DNA of 64,000 bases from Rhinopithecus roxellana (GCF_007565055.1 NC_044554.1:16965921-17029920), one strand, 5' to 3'; shown: positions 21,701-30,747, counted from the first letter of the stretch. The notes: generated by a model not told the origin, from the letters alone. Translations and numbers: made by a program.

Positions 21701-21760
21701 AGGCAACACAGTTCAGCACATTCAAATCAAGATAAAAAAGACGATGACATTTTGTGCTAA
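7355..21760 (+). CDS. RSBN1L: RSBN1L, C-terminal half (five spliced exons)
   Basis: Round spermatid basic protein 1-like, a nuclear protein of the RSBN1 / DPY-21 family. RSBN1 and worm DPY-21 are reported H4K20me2 demethylases of the JmjC fold. Five exons, all with AG acceptors and GT donors, join in frame to give 398 residues ending in KKDDDILC and a TAA at 21758-21760; the human protein is about 846 residues, so the N-terminal half lies upstream of the window. Visible parts, in residues of this piece: conserved RTYSHGTYRAGP start (about 3-14), basic PFKRKR that could be a nuclear localisation signal (about 89-94), an HAD motif that could be the first iron ligands, and FIPRNVVHQF typical of a distal JmjC histidine. 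After about residue 250 the chain becomes Ser/Thr- and Lys/Glu-rich and probably disordered. RSBN1 itself is less likely because the neighbours are TMEM60 and PHTF2, which flank RSBN1L. Confidence 0.96.
7868..8020 (+). mobile_element. MIR
   Basis: Conserved MIR landmarks are readable in order: GTGGAAAACTGGCCTGGG, then TGGGAAAGCCATTTAAAC and CTTCAGTTTTATCATC. Confidence 0.65.
8041..8325 (-). mobile_element. AluJ-type copy
   Basis: Begins TTTTTTTGAGACAGTCTCAC and ends GAGCCCCTGTGCCCAC. The GGGCTCAAGTGATCCTCC segment is of the oldest Alu class. CCCCTTTA flanks both sides as a degraded target duplication. Confidence 0.83.
8838..9026 (-). mobile_element. partial Alu with CCCTTC-rich tail
   Basis: About 75 bp of CCTTCC/CCCTTC repeats precede GACAGGGTGCTGCTATGTTG and one Alu arm ending CACCCAACC. 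As at 6437, the tail appears to have mutated into a pyrimidine microsatellite. Confidence 0.75.
9167..9432 (-). mobile_element. Alu truncated at its 5' end by a pyrimidine tract
   Basis: A T tail and an antisense Alu body run to CTGCCTGCCTCAGCCTC. The final segment (CAAAGTGCTGGGATTACAGG to GGCC) is missing, and polypyrimidine sequence starts directly after it. Confidence 0.82.
9433..9780 (+). repeat. polypyrimidine block (CCCT, CTTT and CCTTC repeats)
   Basis: Nearly pure C/T on the plus strand, in successive phases: CTGTCTG, then CCCTCC/CCTT, CTTT (about 9638-9730) and CGTTC variants. Interruptions are few and mostly G. Its purine complement resembles the block that begins on the plus strand at 9955. 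Confidence 0.9.
9781..9954. other. CpG-bearing core between the two tracts
   Basis: A mixed-sequence linker of about 170 bp. It contains GTCCTTCGCGG (9801), GGTCATTTGCGG (9869) and GGTCCTTTGCGG (9897), and about ten CpGs, far above the surrounding intron. It is not assigned to any family I know. Confidence 0.6.
9955..10668 (+). repeat. polypurine block (GGGAA/GGGGAA repeats)
   Basis: About 710 bp of A/G on the plus strand, mostly GGGAAGG units in irregular register. Small CpG-containing interruptions lie near 10120-10200, 10275-10300 and 10325-10345. Many runs of three or more G make it G-quadruplex- and triplex-capable. Long open frames in several registers are composition artefacts. Confidence 0.92.
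10669..10955. other. unassigned CpG-bearing segment after the purine tract
   Basis: About 290 bp of ordinary base composition, starting AGCTTTCAATTTAAATTTC. It keeps about eight CpGs (including GGCGTCAGTTGGCGCGGCC near 10812) while the rest of the intron has few. No Alu, L1 or LTR match was recognised. Confidence 0.5.
10956..11398 (-). mobile_element. Alu with TTTCC-repeat tail
   Basis: About 175 bp of CTTTCCTTTC and CTTTTTCC repeats lead into CTGTCTCGCTCTGTCGCC and a full Alu body ending CACTGCGCTCAGCC. The repeat evidently grew from the Alu A tail. Confidence 0.87.
11914..12056 (+). CDS. RSBN1L: RSBN1L coding exon
   Basis: This 143 bp exon starts after TTTGTCTCCAG and ends before GTATGT at 12057. 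It reads CTLPWGTLSSLKLQ, continues through the PIMWVRPGEQMIPVADMPKS block typical of the RSBN1 family, and ends in the basic PFKRK(R). The last arginine codon is split (AG|A) and completed by the next exon at 16460. The preceding 4.4 kb intron holds the large purine/pyrimidine tract. Confidence 0.95.
12280..13345 (+). mobile_element. L1M fragment (ORF2 3' part), sense
   Basis: Recognisable remnants of L1 ORF2: CCAGAAATAGATCTAAGTA, then TATTTAATGAATAATGCTGG, AAGACCAAACAATG and CATTATATTGGCAAAAATTA. They are heavily mutated, with no open frame. The element seems to continue after the Alu pair, at about 14030-14260. Confidence 0.7.
13350..13690 (+). mobile_element. Alu with internal inverted Alu segment
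   Basis: Starts GGCCAGGTACAGTGGCTCAC. After GCTAAGGTGGGGGGAT about 45 bp read in the antisense orientation (GGTTTTACCATGTTGGCC to TCTCTTGACCTC), and the sense Alu then resumes at GAGATCAAGAGTTCGAG. Confidence 0.85.
13706..14015 (+). mobile_element. AluJ-type copy
   Basis: Runs from GCCAGGTGCAGTGGCTC to an A-rich tail at 13996-14014. The left arm is diverged (CTCTTTTATGTAATCC) and GAGCAACATAGTGAG is old-type. Confidence 0.85.
14265..14553 (-). mobile_element. Alu with a small left-arm deletion
   Basis: Antisense body with AAAGTGCACAGGTGTGAGCC, lacking the usual CTGGGATTA. It is flanked by the direct repeat GATTATAGC. Confidence 0.87.
14655..14765 (+). mobile_element. L2 3' end fragment
   Basis: GGCAGGGACTTTATTGGG, later GTCTGGTGCTTAATATTTATTGG, follows the L2 3' terminal pattern. 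Confidence 0.5.
14814..15117 (-). mobile_element. Alu, full length
   Basis: T tail then GAGGCGGAGTCTAGCTCTG, ending CACTGTGCCCGGCC. CCTCAATGATTCTT and CCTCAGTGCTTCTT flank it as a decayed target duplication. Confidence 0.9.
15960..16110 (+). mobile_element. L2 3' end fragment
   Basis: Contains CTCCCACGAGAGTAGGGTCC and CCTAGCACATAGTATG, the usual L2 terminal motifs (stop, promptly followed by GCACATAGTAGG-type sequence). Confidence 0.55.
16460..16627 (+). CDS. RSBN1L: RSBN1L coding exon with HAD motif
   Basis: This 168 bp exon reads TTNEIKNLQYLPRTSEPRE, then EDRTRAHADHIGQGFERQ and VGVLKAVHCGEW. The H-A-D at codons 16545-16553 fits the H-x-D iron-ligand pattern of JmjC enzymes; that assignment is inference. 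The tryptophan codon is split TG|G across the donor (GTATGTAA at 16628). The acceptor is odd: seven A residues directly precede CAG, separating it from the pyrimidine run. Confidence 0.95.
16797..17098 (+). mobile_element. Alu, full length
   Basis: GGCTGGGCAGGGTGGCTCAC to a CAAAAACAAAAA tail. AGAATCT repeats on both sides. Confidence 0.9.
17215..17405 (-). mobile_element. MIR, antisense
   Basis: CATAAGGAAACTGAGGCTCAG and CAGTCATATAGTTAGTAAATG match the antisense MIR core, followed by a decayed GATTTCAATCTGATTCCA. Confidence 0.65.
17631..17771 (+). mobile_element. Alu left part, interrupted
   Basis: Sense Alu from GGCTGGGTGTGATGGCTC that stops after AAAATTAGCTGG, where a second sense Alu begins at once. 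Confidence 0.82.
17772..18082 (+). mobile_element. Alu, full length, abutting the previous one
   Basis: GGCCAGCCATAGTGGTTCAC to a short A tail; a CACA-repeat insertion lies in the mid A-rich region at 17897-17914. Confidence 0.86.
18187..18345 (-). mobile_element. partial Alu (single arm)
   Basis: An unusual C-rich lead (CCCCCCCACCCCCCAAG) replaces the T tail before AGACAGGGCCTCACTCTG. One arm only, ending near ACCACATCTATAAATTA. Confidence 0.7.
18485..19954 (-). mobile_element. L1M fragment, antisense
   Basis: CATTTAAAGTGTACATACAG, AGTTGTGCAACCACCACC and GGTTGTTCCATATAGTTTG are antisense L1M 3' motifs. The segment after about 18900 (CAATCTCTGTCTTTTAATTG, CCAGTTATTCCCTC) is L1M ORF2-like. 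The sequence seems to continue for a short way after the AluY at 19955. Confidence 0.65.
19955..20258 (+). mobile_element. AluY, cercopithecid lineage
   Basis: Near-consensus GGCCGGGCGCGGTGGCTCAA start and 19 bp A tail, with exact duplication AGAAATTTAGTTAT on both sides. Bases CTAGCCGGGCGAGGTGGCGG are diagnostic for the Old World monkey branch. Confidence 0.95.
20926..21034 (+). CDS. RSBN1L: RSBN1L penultimate coding exon
   Basis: This 109 bp exon follows TTTTCTTTTTTAG and ends before GTATTTTT at 21035. It completes the split tryptophan codon and reads PDQPRITKDVICFHAEDF, then LEVVQRMQLDLHEPPLSQ, leaving phase 0 for the last exon. An H-A-E in ICFHAEDF is a second possible H-x-D/E metal pair, so the iron ligand assignment is not certain from sequence alone. 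Only 87 bp separate it from the final exon. Confidence 0.94.
21035..21121 (+). other. RSBN1L: RSBN1L terminal 87 bp intron
   Basis: A very short GT-AG intron of 87 bp lies between the last two coding exons, with donor CAG|GTATTT and acceptor TATTTTTTAG. It is AT-rich and repeat-free. It is open in frame over most of its length, but the protein homology clearly skips it. Confidence 0.9.
21122..21760 (+). CDS. RSBN1L: RSBN1L last coding exon and stop
   Basis: This terminal coding exon encodes 212 residues. It starts CVQWVDDAKLNQLRREG and continues into the strand-rich IYFIPRNVVHQF segment, whose histidine (codon 21236-21238) sits where JmjC proteins carry their distal iron ligand. It then passes into a long Ser/Thr- and Glu/Lys-rich tail. 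The tail carries two IKxEP motifs of SUMO-acceptor type (21473-21487 and 21503-21517). The stop is TAA at 21758-21760. The reading frame is intact. Confidence 0.96.
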   Translation, partial: CVQWVDDAKLNQLRREGIRYARIQLYDNDIYFIPRNVVHQFKTVSAVCSLAWHIRLKLYHSEEDTSQNTATHETGTSSDSTSSVLGPDTNNMICAVSKASLDSVFSDKLHSKYELQQIKHEPIASVRIKEEPVNVNIPEKTRALNNMDGKNVKAKLDHVQFTEFKIDVDSKFENSNRDLKEELCPGNLSLVDIRQHSSAHSNQDKKDDDILC

Positions 21761-22260
21761 ATTTGCATATAGCATCTAAAATCCTTTTTTAAAAAAATTT
21801 AATAATGTAATAAAGATTCATGAATTCTGAAAGCAAGCCAAGGACTTGCTCCTGTATCTGTTACAAAACATTGTTTATGTAGCTTTGTAACATTCCTCAG
21901 TGCCTGTCCATAACTGTGAAGTATTAAGCACTTAGGGCCAGATGCACTGTAAACATTGCAGGTTTAAACATAAAGGAGTCTTTAAAAAAAAAAATCATTT
22001 ACGTTGGAATTTTAGGTTTTAGAATAGAGCTGACATTAACATATATATAAATATATATATATTTTGTAATATGAGCCAGAATTCTTTTTCAACAATTTAA
22101 AGCTTTTCCATAGAGCTTATTTATATCCTTTTTTTTTCATTTTAAATGTGTCAGCACTGTAGTGTAAATAGCTTTTAAAATATCTTTTTAGTGTGATTTA
22201 TACTGAAATGTGAGCCACTTAATAAAGGTTCATATTAATAAATATGTTTTCTGTGGAGTC
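21761..22260 (+). other. RSBN1L: RSBN1L 3'UTR
   Basis: AT-rich, repeat-free sequence follows the stop codon and contains three AATAAA hexamers, at 21809-21814, 22221-22226 and 22237-22242. The last pair makes a main 3' end near 22250-22265 likely; this fits the gene spacing I recall for the human locus. The 3' end is inferred, and longer isoforms through the Alu at 22402 cannot be excluded. Confidence 0.6.
22221..22242 (+). terminator. RSBN1L: tandem AATAAA polyadenylation signals of RSBN1L
   Basis: Two AATAAA hexamers start 16 bp apart at 22221 and 22237, followed by a T/G-rich stretch (TATGTTTTCTGTGG) about 5-15 bp downstream. This arrangement is typical of a cleavage site. An earlier AATAAA at 21809 could give a short isoform. 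Confidence 0.6.
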
Positions 22261-22401
22261 TGCAAAGACAAACTGACAATTCATTTAAGTCATTTGTTTG
22301 ATATGATTCTCTGCTGGTATATCCATTTAGTGTGGTATTGGAGTGCAAATGTACATAAGTCAAATCTAGTACATATTTAAATTCCCCACGCTGTGCTGGC
22401 T

Positions 22402-22696
22402 GTTTTTTTTTTTTTTTGGTATGGAGTCTCATTCTGTCACCAGGCTGGAGTGCAGTAGCGCGATCTTGGCTCACTGCAACCTCTGCCTCTCAGGTTCAAG
22501 TGATTCTCCTGCCTCAGCCTCCCGAGTAGCTGGGACTACAGGCACGTGCCACCACACCCAGCTAATTTTTTTATTTTTAATAGAGATGGGGTTTCATCAT
22601 GTTGGCCAGGATCATCTTGATCTCTTGACCTTGTGATCTGCCCGCCTTGGCCTCCCAAAGTGCTGGGATTGCAGGCATGAGCCACAGCGCCTAGCC
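22402..22696 (-). mobile_element. Alu, full length, just past the RSBN1L 3' end
   Basis: T tail at 22403-22418, body ending CACAGCGCCTAGCC; CTGTGC-type direct repeats flank it. Confidence 0.9.
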
Positions 22697-24253
22697 TGTG
22701 CAGGCATTTTTAACAACCAAGACTCAGTTAAGAAAGTGTGCATCTGTGTGTGTGTGAATGTATATATGTATATCATATTTGCAGAATTTTCTTAAATTGC
22801 TGAATTAAGATGAATATGTAAAATTCCTTAGCCCTTCTCTCCGGAATACATTGAAAAATTTTTATATTAAACTATTAAGAAAGCGGTGTAGGTAATAGAA
22901 ACAGTTTTAGAAAGTTGGGAGAAACAAGGTATGTTAATGATAACAAAGCCTTCTAACTAATGAAGTTACGTGGCCAGATTACATAGCCTACCATAGATTT
23001 TTTTTGTTATGTATGGAATGATAAGTATAGAGAATTTTCTTACTAATAAGTACCTTTACTAAGTAATAGCTGAGTATAAAATCTTTAGTTACAGAAAGCT
23101 TAATTGTGAGCAATTAAAATCCTTTTACATTTTTCTTGCAGAATGGGAGAAAAATACGGCAAATACAAAACTGTAAAATAAGGGCAATGACAATGACTCA
23201 ACTGCCATGTACAGAGATGTAACTAACAAAATAGTTTGTGGTACCTCATCTCTCTCAGGATCCCCTCCTTACCCTAGCAAGGCAAACAACTTGGAATACT
23301 TCCTTTTCAAAAGAAGTTCTAGACATTAAATTGAGGTAGGAGACAGATTGCCAGTGCCTAACTAAAGATGAGTAAAACAGACTCTTTAATGATAGACTCA
23401 CTATTTGACACTGCTTCCACTATTGTAATTAAAAGTCAGACAGAAGTCTTTGATGTATGTGTTGCTGTAAGAAACTTTGCTCATTGCAGATCTATTTTGT
23501 TTGTTTTTGGTATTATTCTGGGCGCATATTTTGGTTGATGACTTTCAGTTGGGGTTCTTTGTGCTGCCTTTTGGGTTACTGTTGGTATTTCCATCTATAG
23601 TACCCATCAAAACTGCTCATATTTCTGGTTAGGGTGAAGCCATTTAGGAAGAAGCATTTTACCAGAACAAATAAAAGTTAATTGCAGCAATGATGTCAGT
23701 TCTGGCCCCTAGATTAATAAAAGGACAGGCAAATATCATAGGAAATCTTCATGGTTTGTAGGAAATCAGTGTTTGCAACATAGGAAGTTTCATGGGATAG
23801 GGAAGGTATAAATCAAGATAGTAAGGGTTTTGTTTTATATGTCATTGTCTTACCGTGCTCCCCACCTATTTAATCTTCTGTTTTAACCTAAATTTATGGA
23901 TTTGCACCTACCTTTTTGAGTGACAAAAGTTCTTAACAAACCAGTATTGAGAAATAAGAAGGGATGTGATTAAAATGGTTTTGTTTCTCTTTAAAGTTGA
24001 AGAACGATATATTTAACAAGAGATGTGTTTTATTTCCAATTTTCCAGTAGCATATATGTAGATGCATTGAGGTCATACTGTGAGAAAATGTCTTTAGGGT
24101 ATCCCTCCAAAATATGAGCCTTAAACTTTTTAACTTAAAGGAAGGCATATCTAATAATAACCATAGTGGTTGCTTTTAGGTATAGTTTCCAATATAACCT
24201 ATAGTCAGACTTACCTATAATATGAAAATTAAATTGTTTTAAAATGCATACAT

Positions 24254-24580
24254 CGGCCAGGCATGGTGGCTCATGCCTGTAATCCCAGCACTTTGGGAGG
24301 TCGAGGCGGGCGGATCACAAGGTCAGGAGTTTGAGACCAGTCTGGCCAACATGGTGAAACCCTGTCTCTACTAAAAATACAAAAAAAATTAGCTGGGCCT
24401 GGTGGCATGTGCCTGTAATCCCATCTACTCGGGAGGCTGAGGCAGGGGAATTGCTTGAACCAGGGAGGTGGAGGTTGCAGTGAGCTACGATTGCGCCACT
24501 GACCTCCAGCCTGGGCAACAGAATGAGACTCCGTCTCCAAAAAAATAAAAAAAAATTAAAAAAAATTAAAAAATTAAAAA
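24254..24580 (+). mobile_element. Alu with AT-rich tail
   Basis: GGCCAGGCATGGTGGCTCAT to a 43 bp tail of AAAAATTAA units. GCATACATC repeats on both sides. Confidence 0.92.
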
Positions 24581-26649
24581 AGCATACATCTCTGAAGGTA
24601 AAGTATAAATCAGTGGGCTCAAGATTTGCAGGTATAGCCTCGTTATTGCCTTCAATAATGCTTACGTTCCTTGTCTTACGGGTTATAATTTTCAAATCCT
24701 CTTCAGATACAATCTGAGAACTTGTTGACTACCTTTGTTACATTTAAAAATTTTTCTATTTTAATATTGCATTATATTAATGGTTTTATAGTTAGTACAT
24801 TTCAGTTCTTTATCTGAAGAATATTGCTTTTATTTCCAGTTTCTTGGACCAGAACAATAAACTACGTAAGACATAGTTTCTATATGGTCATATACTATAT
24901 AGAATAAATAATTGTTACGTAAATTATTAAATGGGTATACAGACCTTTACATAAAAACTAAGGTACCTCAGTGGAATCTGCTATAGTGCTTTCCCCTCTC
25001 CACTCCTCCATTTTGTTTATAACCTTTTAGCTATCTAAATAATACATATTCCATACTCAGGTTAGCTGGTTAGCTAGCAAAAGAATTAACATTTGTGATA
25101 TTTACTTGCAAACTTTACTGAAGCCATATTCATTATCTTCTTTGTCACCAAGGCTGTTGACCTTAAATAAACATTAAGTTGATCTTGCACAACACTGTAT
25201 ATGTGTGTGTGCATGTGCCTGTTTCTGTGTACATTTGTGGGAAATAATTATGTTTGTTTCCACATGTATTCATTTTTAATCCATTCTGTAACTTTTCTGG
25301 GGGGGTGGTCATTGAGGGTAGGGAAGGTTTTATATTTTAAGTTGTCGTTAAGGTATTTCATTAGTGTTCCTGAGTGTAAAACAGTTTTTTCCCAAATACT
25401 TATGGCAGATAAGAGCATTTTTGTAAATAATAAATTAGCACCATTTGGATAAATTTGCATTCAGTTATTTTTTGGACAGGTTCATTGTCATGTAAAGCAA
25501 ATATCTCAAAATTTATTTTACATTTAGCAAAGGTGCAAGATTGTTTTTGGAGTTTGAGAGATACTTTCCTTGTCTTCCATCTTTCAATAAATATTAAAAT
25601 TGATAACCACAATCTTTTTACTTTTGTAATTATTTTCTTAAAATTGACATTTTAATCTTGTCAACTTTAAAAGTTCTTTTCTGTCTTCAATAGAAACCAT
25701 AAAATCTTGAATTGACTCCACTTTGAAAATCTTTTTTTACCCTTAAAGCTAACTCTCAAAAGTTGACTTACGCCAACAGAGACAGATATTGAGGATTATC
25801 TTAAAAAGGTCACTAAACTAGGTATGGGTGCTGGGAATGGTACGATAAATACCTCTCTTGTCCCACTAGACGTAACGATTGGGAAGACAAAAGTGCCATT
25901 CTTTTCAAAATACTTTTAGGCTGCTAAAACATGATGGGTTTTAGGTGTGGTAGAATAGATCTTACTCTTTCTCTTACTTGATGTAACTACATTTATATGT
26001 AAACACAATTTTACTGGTTTTAGACTGCATTGCCTGTTTTATGAAAGAGTTATGTTTGAGGTTTGGCACTGACAGCACACTTCAGATATGATAATTAAGG
26101 GGACAACTCAGGAGAGCTTGTAAGTCCTTTTGTCTTCTATCCTGGCTTTTCTTTTCTTTCTGTAACCCAGTACATACTACAGATGGAAATCATTGCTTTT
26201 TAGAACGTCAAGCGCACACAGCCTAAAAACAAAGCTGTCTTTTCCTTGTAGCTTTATGGGTGTTGTATAGCAGTCATATCTCTGCTGAGAGCAGGGAAGG
26301 GAGGGGAAAACATCTGCATTTCAGGTTATCTTCCCTTCCAGCTCTTCTTGGACTTCAGACCCAATCAGGGAATATGAATGAGCTGAGAACAAAATATGGG
26401 CTGGGTGAGTAGAATTTATGTTAACTAGAAATTAAAATTTGTAACTTGTATGTTTAATTACCGTGAACTGCCTACCAAGAACTGCACTGTGAACTTGTGA
26501 GAACTCTGGATCATTCTGTACATTTTGAAATTTAGAACTTACGCATCTATGTTGTTAGAATGTTAAATCTACACTTTTCTGTAAAGTTCACTGCTACTTA
26601 AGACTACTAAGTGTGCAGAGTCAGAGGCAAATCAGTATTATAGTCGCAC

Positions 26650-26863
26650 AGCCTGGCCAACATGGCAAAACCCCGTCTCTACTAAAAATATAAAACTTAG
26701 CCGGGCATGGTGACACACACCTGTAATCCCAGCTACTCAGGAGGCTGAGGCAGGAGAATCACTTGAACCCGGGAGGCGGAGGTTGCAGTGAGCCGAGATC
26801 GTGCCATTGCACTCCAGCATGGGTGACAGAGCAAGACTCAGTCTCAAAACAAACATCAAACAA
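26650..26863 (+). mobile_element. 5'-truncated Alu with target duplication
   Basis: The element starts inside the left arm at GCCTGGCCAACATGGC. ATTATAGTCGCA and ATTATAGTCACA flank it, so it was truncated when it inserted. Confidence 0.86.
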
Positions 26864-27230
26864 TATTATAGTCACAAATGTTGTGTAATAGAGAGTTGAG
26901 AAACTTCTTTGGACAGACAGTTTGATCCCCCTGCCCCGCCAACCCAAAGTTTTTTCTTGAAATTTTGTCAGCTAAGCCAGATTTTTACCTGCCTCTACCT
27001 CAAATCTGTTGTTTTAAAAAATACCTTTATCTTTAAGTCTGGCTTTTGTTAATGCTCTTGTTCCGTCTTTCTTCCTAAGTTCTTGGGAATTTCTGTCTGC
27101 CTTTACTTCCTCATCTTACATTTATTCCTCATTTCACTACAGTTTCATTTAAATCCTCACATGTATGTTGAAATGGTTTTCTCAAAGGTTACCTTTTGAC
27201 TGCCAAATCCAGTGGCTGCACTTCTTTTTC

Positions 27231-27511
27231 TTTTGAGACGGAGTCTCTGTTGCTCAGGCTGGAGTGCAGTGGCATGATCCCGGCTCACTGCAAGCTCTGC
27301 CTCTCGGGTTCATGCCATTCTCCTGCCTCAGCCTCCCGAGTAGCTGGGACTACAGGCGCCCTCCACCACGCCCAGGTAATTTTTTGTATTTGTAGCAGAG
27401 ACGCAGTTTCACCGTGTTAGCCAGGATGGGCTCGATCTCCTGACCTCATGATTCGCCCACCTCGGCCTCCCAAAGTGCTGGGATTACAGATGTGAGCCAC
27501 TGCTTCTGGCC
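27231..27511 (-). mobile_element. AluY-like copy
   Basis: TTTTGAGACGGAGTCTCTGTTGC, with a small deletion at the start, ending CACTGCTTCTGGCC. Flanks share GCTGCACTTCTT. Confidence 0.9.
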
Positions 27512-27882
27512 CTGCTGCACTTCTTAGTATTTCTGTTTGACCCTTGCAGCACTATCATTTTACTCCTAAAACTCTTTATGACCTGTTCTTTTCATGTTGT
27601 GTTTGTTTCTTTGGAAGGATTCTTTTGCCTGTCTGCCACTATTTAAGGCAGTCTCCATGGTCTTTCCTTTAGGCCTCTACAGTCTGTCCCTGAGCTACCT
27701 TCATGATCCCACAACTTCAGTCAGCCTGGTTTTTCACTTTAGTTCTAATGATCCATATGGTCAAATCTAAATTCTTTTTTGCCTTGCCCTCAAGCATTAG
27801 CTGTTTCTTTCCTCCCAATTTGGTTATTGTCATCACTTCCTTCATAATCACCTTAATTTGATTTTTCTCTTTTCCTGTGTCC

Positions 27883-27886
<4 letters not shown>

Positions 27887-27913
<27 letters not shown>

Positions 27914-28187
27914 GAGACAGAGTCTCTGTTGCCCAGGCTAGAGTGCAGTGACATGGTCTTGGCTCACCACAACCCCTGCCTCCTGGGTTAAAGTGATTCT
28001 TGTGCCTCAGCCTCCTGAGTGGCTGAGATTACAGGTGTGCACCACCACACCCCACTAATTTTTGTATTTTTAGTAGAGATGGGGTTTTGCCATATTGGCC
28101 AGGCTGGTCTGGAACTCCTGACCTCAAGTGATCCTGCCTCAGCCTCCCCAAGTGTCGAGATTACAGGTGTAAGCCACCGTACCTGAT
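27887..28187 (-). mobile_element. Alu with TTTTG-repeat tail
   Basis: Five TTTTG units precede GAGACAGAGTCTCTGTTGCC. TCCTGTGTCC duplicated at both ends. Confidence 0.9.
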
Positions 28188-28686
28188 TCCTGTGTCCAAT
28201 TTGTTATGAGATTGAGTCAACCCCAGAAGTACTTAACAATTCATCTGTTGCTCTTGTCACATCACAGTCATAATAGATGTTCATCTCACCTGGACTCAAA
28301 ATACCCTAAAGTGTTCTAGTCCTGTGCCCTTTCCCTCTTTATTCCATTCCATTCTTTGTGTTACCAACAGATTAACCTTTCTAAAATATAGAATTATTAC
28401 TCTTCTTTGTAGAAGTACTCCTTGGCTTTTCCTTTGCTAACAAATAAAGGTCAAATGCTTAGCATAGCACTGAAGAGTCTTTATTATAGGCCCTCCCTTT
28501 CCAGCTTCATGTAACACAATTTCTTCTATTTGATGTGACCAGTTTTCCACTTTACCAGATGGCAGTAATTGCCATTTTGTGAACTTTTAAAATTCTTTGC
28601 TGGGGAAATAAATATCTGGAATACAACATTGTGAGATCTTCCTCTTTTCAAAACTCAAGACATCATCTCCTGTACTGCCATTACAG

Positions 28687-29013
28687 CAGTGGTTCCCTAC
28701 CTTTATGACACCAGAGACTGGTTTTGTGGAAGACAATTTTTCCATGGACGGGGTTGGGTGGGGGATGGCTTCAGGATGAAACTTCCACCTCAGATTATCA
28801 GGCTTTAGATTTTTCAGGAGCATGCAACCTAGATCTGAACTGCATGTCCAGTTCACAATAGGGTTTGCCCTCCTATGAGAATCTAATGCTGCCACTGATC
28901 TGACAGGAGGTGGAGCTCAGGTGGTAATGCCCACTTGCACCCCACTCACCTCCTGCTGTGTGGCCTGGTTCCTAACAGGCCACAGGCCGGGACCAGGGGG
29001 TTGGGGACCCCTG
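28687..29013 (+). mobile_element. hAT-Charlie type MITE, MER1-like
   Basis: 327 bp with imperfect terminal inverted repeats CAGTGGTTCCC and GGGGACCCCTG, and 8 bp flanks CATTACAG/CTTTACAT (6 of 8 equal). The internal text (GACAGGAGGTGGAGCTCAGG) matches the Charlie-type MER1 group as I recall it. The family name is the least certain part. Confidence 0.75.
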
Positions 29014-29139
29014 CTTTACATACAGCGTTTCATAGGCTTTACAGGGGACATCTCCAACTGTCCCCTCACCCAGTAGTTGGTATAGACCCAAATCTGTCTG
29101 CTGCCCTCTGCTCATAGAATTAAATATACATATTAAGCA

Positions 29140-29255
29140 CATGTTGGACTGTAGCTAAACCATGAGCTAGAAGTTGGGAATTTTATCACTGTGTATCCCC
29201 AACACCTAATATATTTTATACTTGGTGTTCAATAAATATTTGACGGAACATACTG
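29140..29255 (+). mobile_element. L2 3' end fragment
   Basis: CCCCAACACCTAATATATTT and GTGTTCAATAAATATTTG follow the L2 terminal consensus. Confidence 0.5.
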
Positions 29256-29295
29256 TACACTAGGGGTGGGGGAAGATTAGGTAGGTTTCCTTTCT

Positions 29296-29541
29296 TTTTA
29301 AAGACAGTCTTGCTCTGTCACTCAGGCTGGAGTGCAGTGGCACAATCATGGCTCACTACAGCCTCAAACTCTTGGGCTCAGGTGATTCTCCCGCCTCATC
29401 CTTTTGAGTAGCTAGGATTACAGGCACCCACCACCATGCTTGGCTAATTTTTTTTTTTTTTTTTTTTTAGAAACAGAGCCTCACTATGTTGCCCAGGATG
29501 AACTTTAACTCCTGGCCTCAAGTGATCCTCCCATCTCTGTA
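29296..29541 (-). mobile_element. Alu, 5'-truncated, with expanded mid-element T run
   Basis: Begins AAGACAGTCTTGCTCTGTC; the middle T-rich region has grown to 20 T. It stops at GATCCTCCCATCTCTG, short of the usual left end; GTAGGTTT flanks both sides. Confidence 0.82.
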
Positions 29542-29898
29542 GGTTTGTATAATTTAAAGTCAGTCTGAGTTCAAATTCAATTCTAGGATTACAACAGAAA
29601 GAAAAATGGAGACAAGTTGGATGAGAAGGTATTATAAAGAAACCAAGTTTCTTGTTTTGTACTGCAGTCTAACCAAAACTCTTATGCATACAGTTTAAGA
29701 AGGTAGTTATTAGATATCCAGGCCCTGTTGGGCAGCTTGGAGAGAGTCAGTATTGTAGAAATAAACCTGTAAAACCTGTGAAACTTACCCAACATTTTTC
29801 CTTCAACTGGTTTTTCTGGAGATACACTGAAAATTATTACAAACTAAAGATAAATTTTAACTATTCCTAAAATGATTAAAATGGCAAATATAAGCACC

Positions 29899-30203
29899 TA
29901 TTTTTTTTTTTTTTTTTTGAGACAGGGTCTCCCTCTTTCACCAGAGCCACTTTATCTTTTTGAGACAGAGCCTCAGGCAGGAGTGCAGTGGCACGATACG
30001 ATCTCAGTTCACTGCAGCCTCAACCTCCCAGGCTCAAGTGATCCGCCCAGCTCAGTCTCCTAGTAGCTGGAACTACAGGTGCACGCCACCATGCTAAGTT
30101 TTATGTTTTTTGTAGAGACAGTGTTTCACCATATTGCCCAGACTGATCTTGCCTCAGCCTCCCAAAGTGCTGGGATGACAGATGTGAGCCACCATGCCTG
30201 GCT
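29899..30203 (-). mobile_element. Alu with duplicated start
   Basis: GAGACAGGGTCTCCCTC is followed 35 bp later by a second TTTTTGAGACAGAGCCTC, so the right end is partly repeated. Body ends GCCTGGCT. Confidence 0.83.
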
Positions 30204-30480
30204 ACATAAGAAACACCTTGATATCTCAGAGTCTGAGGCAGAATTTCACATTTTTAAGTCTTAATTGGTAGATAAAGTCTGGTTATCAGGCATTCTGTTT
30301 AAGCTTTTTTGGTTTTCCCTACTCATGTTTTAAAAAATTCAAAAATTGAAAATACTGAAGATGACAACCTGCCCTAGTTTTTTTCAGTCTATAATCATTC
30401 CATTGCAGGAATGGAAGGACATAAAGGTTGCACATTTTCGTACAGTTAGTCCTTCTGTAAAACCTGTAAAGCCACTTTAT

Positions 30481-30747
30481 TATTTAGAAACAGGGTCTCA
30501 CTCTGTTGCCCAGGCTCACTGCCACCTTGACTTCCCTGGGCTCATGTGACCCTCCCACTCCTCAGTCTCTCGAGTAGCTGGGACTACAGGTATGTATCAC
30601 CGCACCCTGCTAATTTTTTAATTTTTTGTAGAGATTGTGTTTCACCATGTTGCCCAGACTGGTCTTGAACTCCTGGGCTCAAGCATTCCTCCCACCTCAG
30701 CCTCCCAAAGTGCTGGGATTATAGGCATGAGTCACTGCTCCCAGCCA
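30481..30747 (-). mobile_element. Alu, diverged
   Basis: AGAAACAGGGTCTCACTCTG, missing the GAGTGCAGTGG block, through CACTGCTCCCAGCC. Confidence 0.82.
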
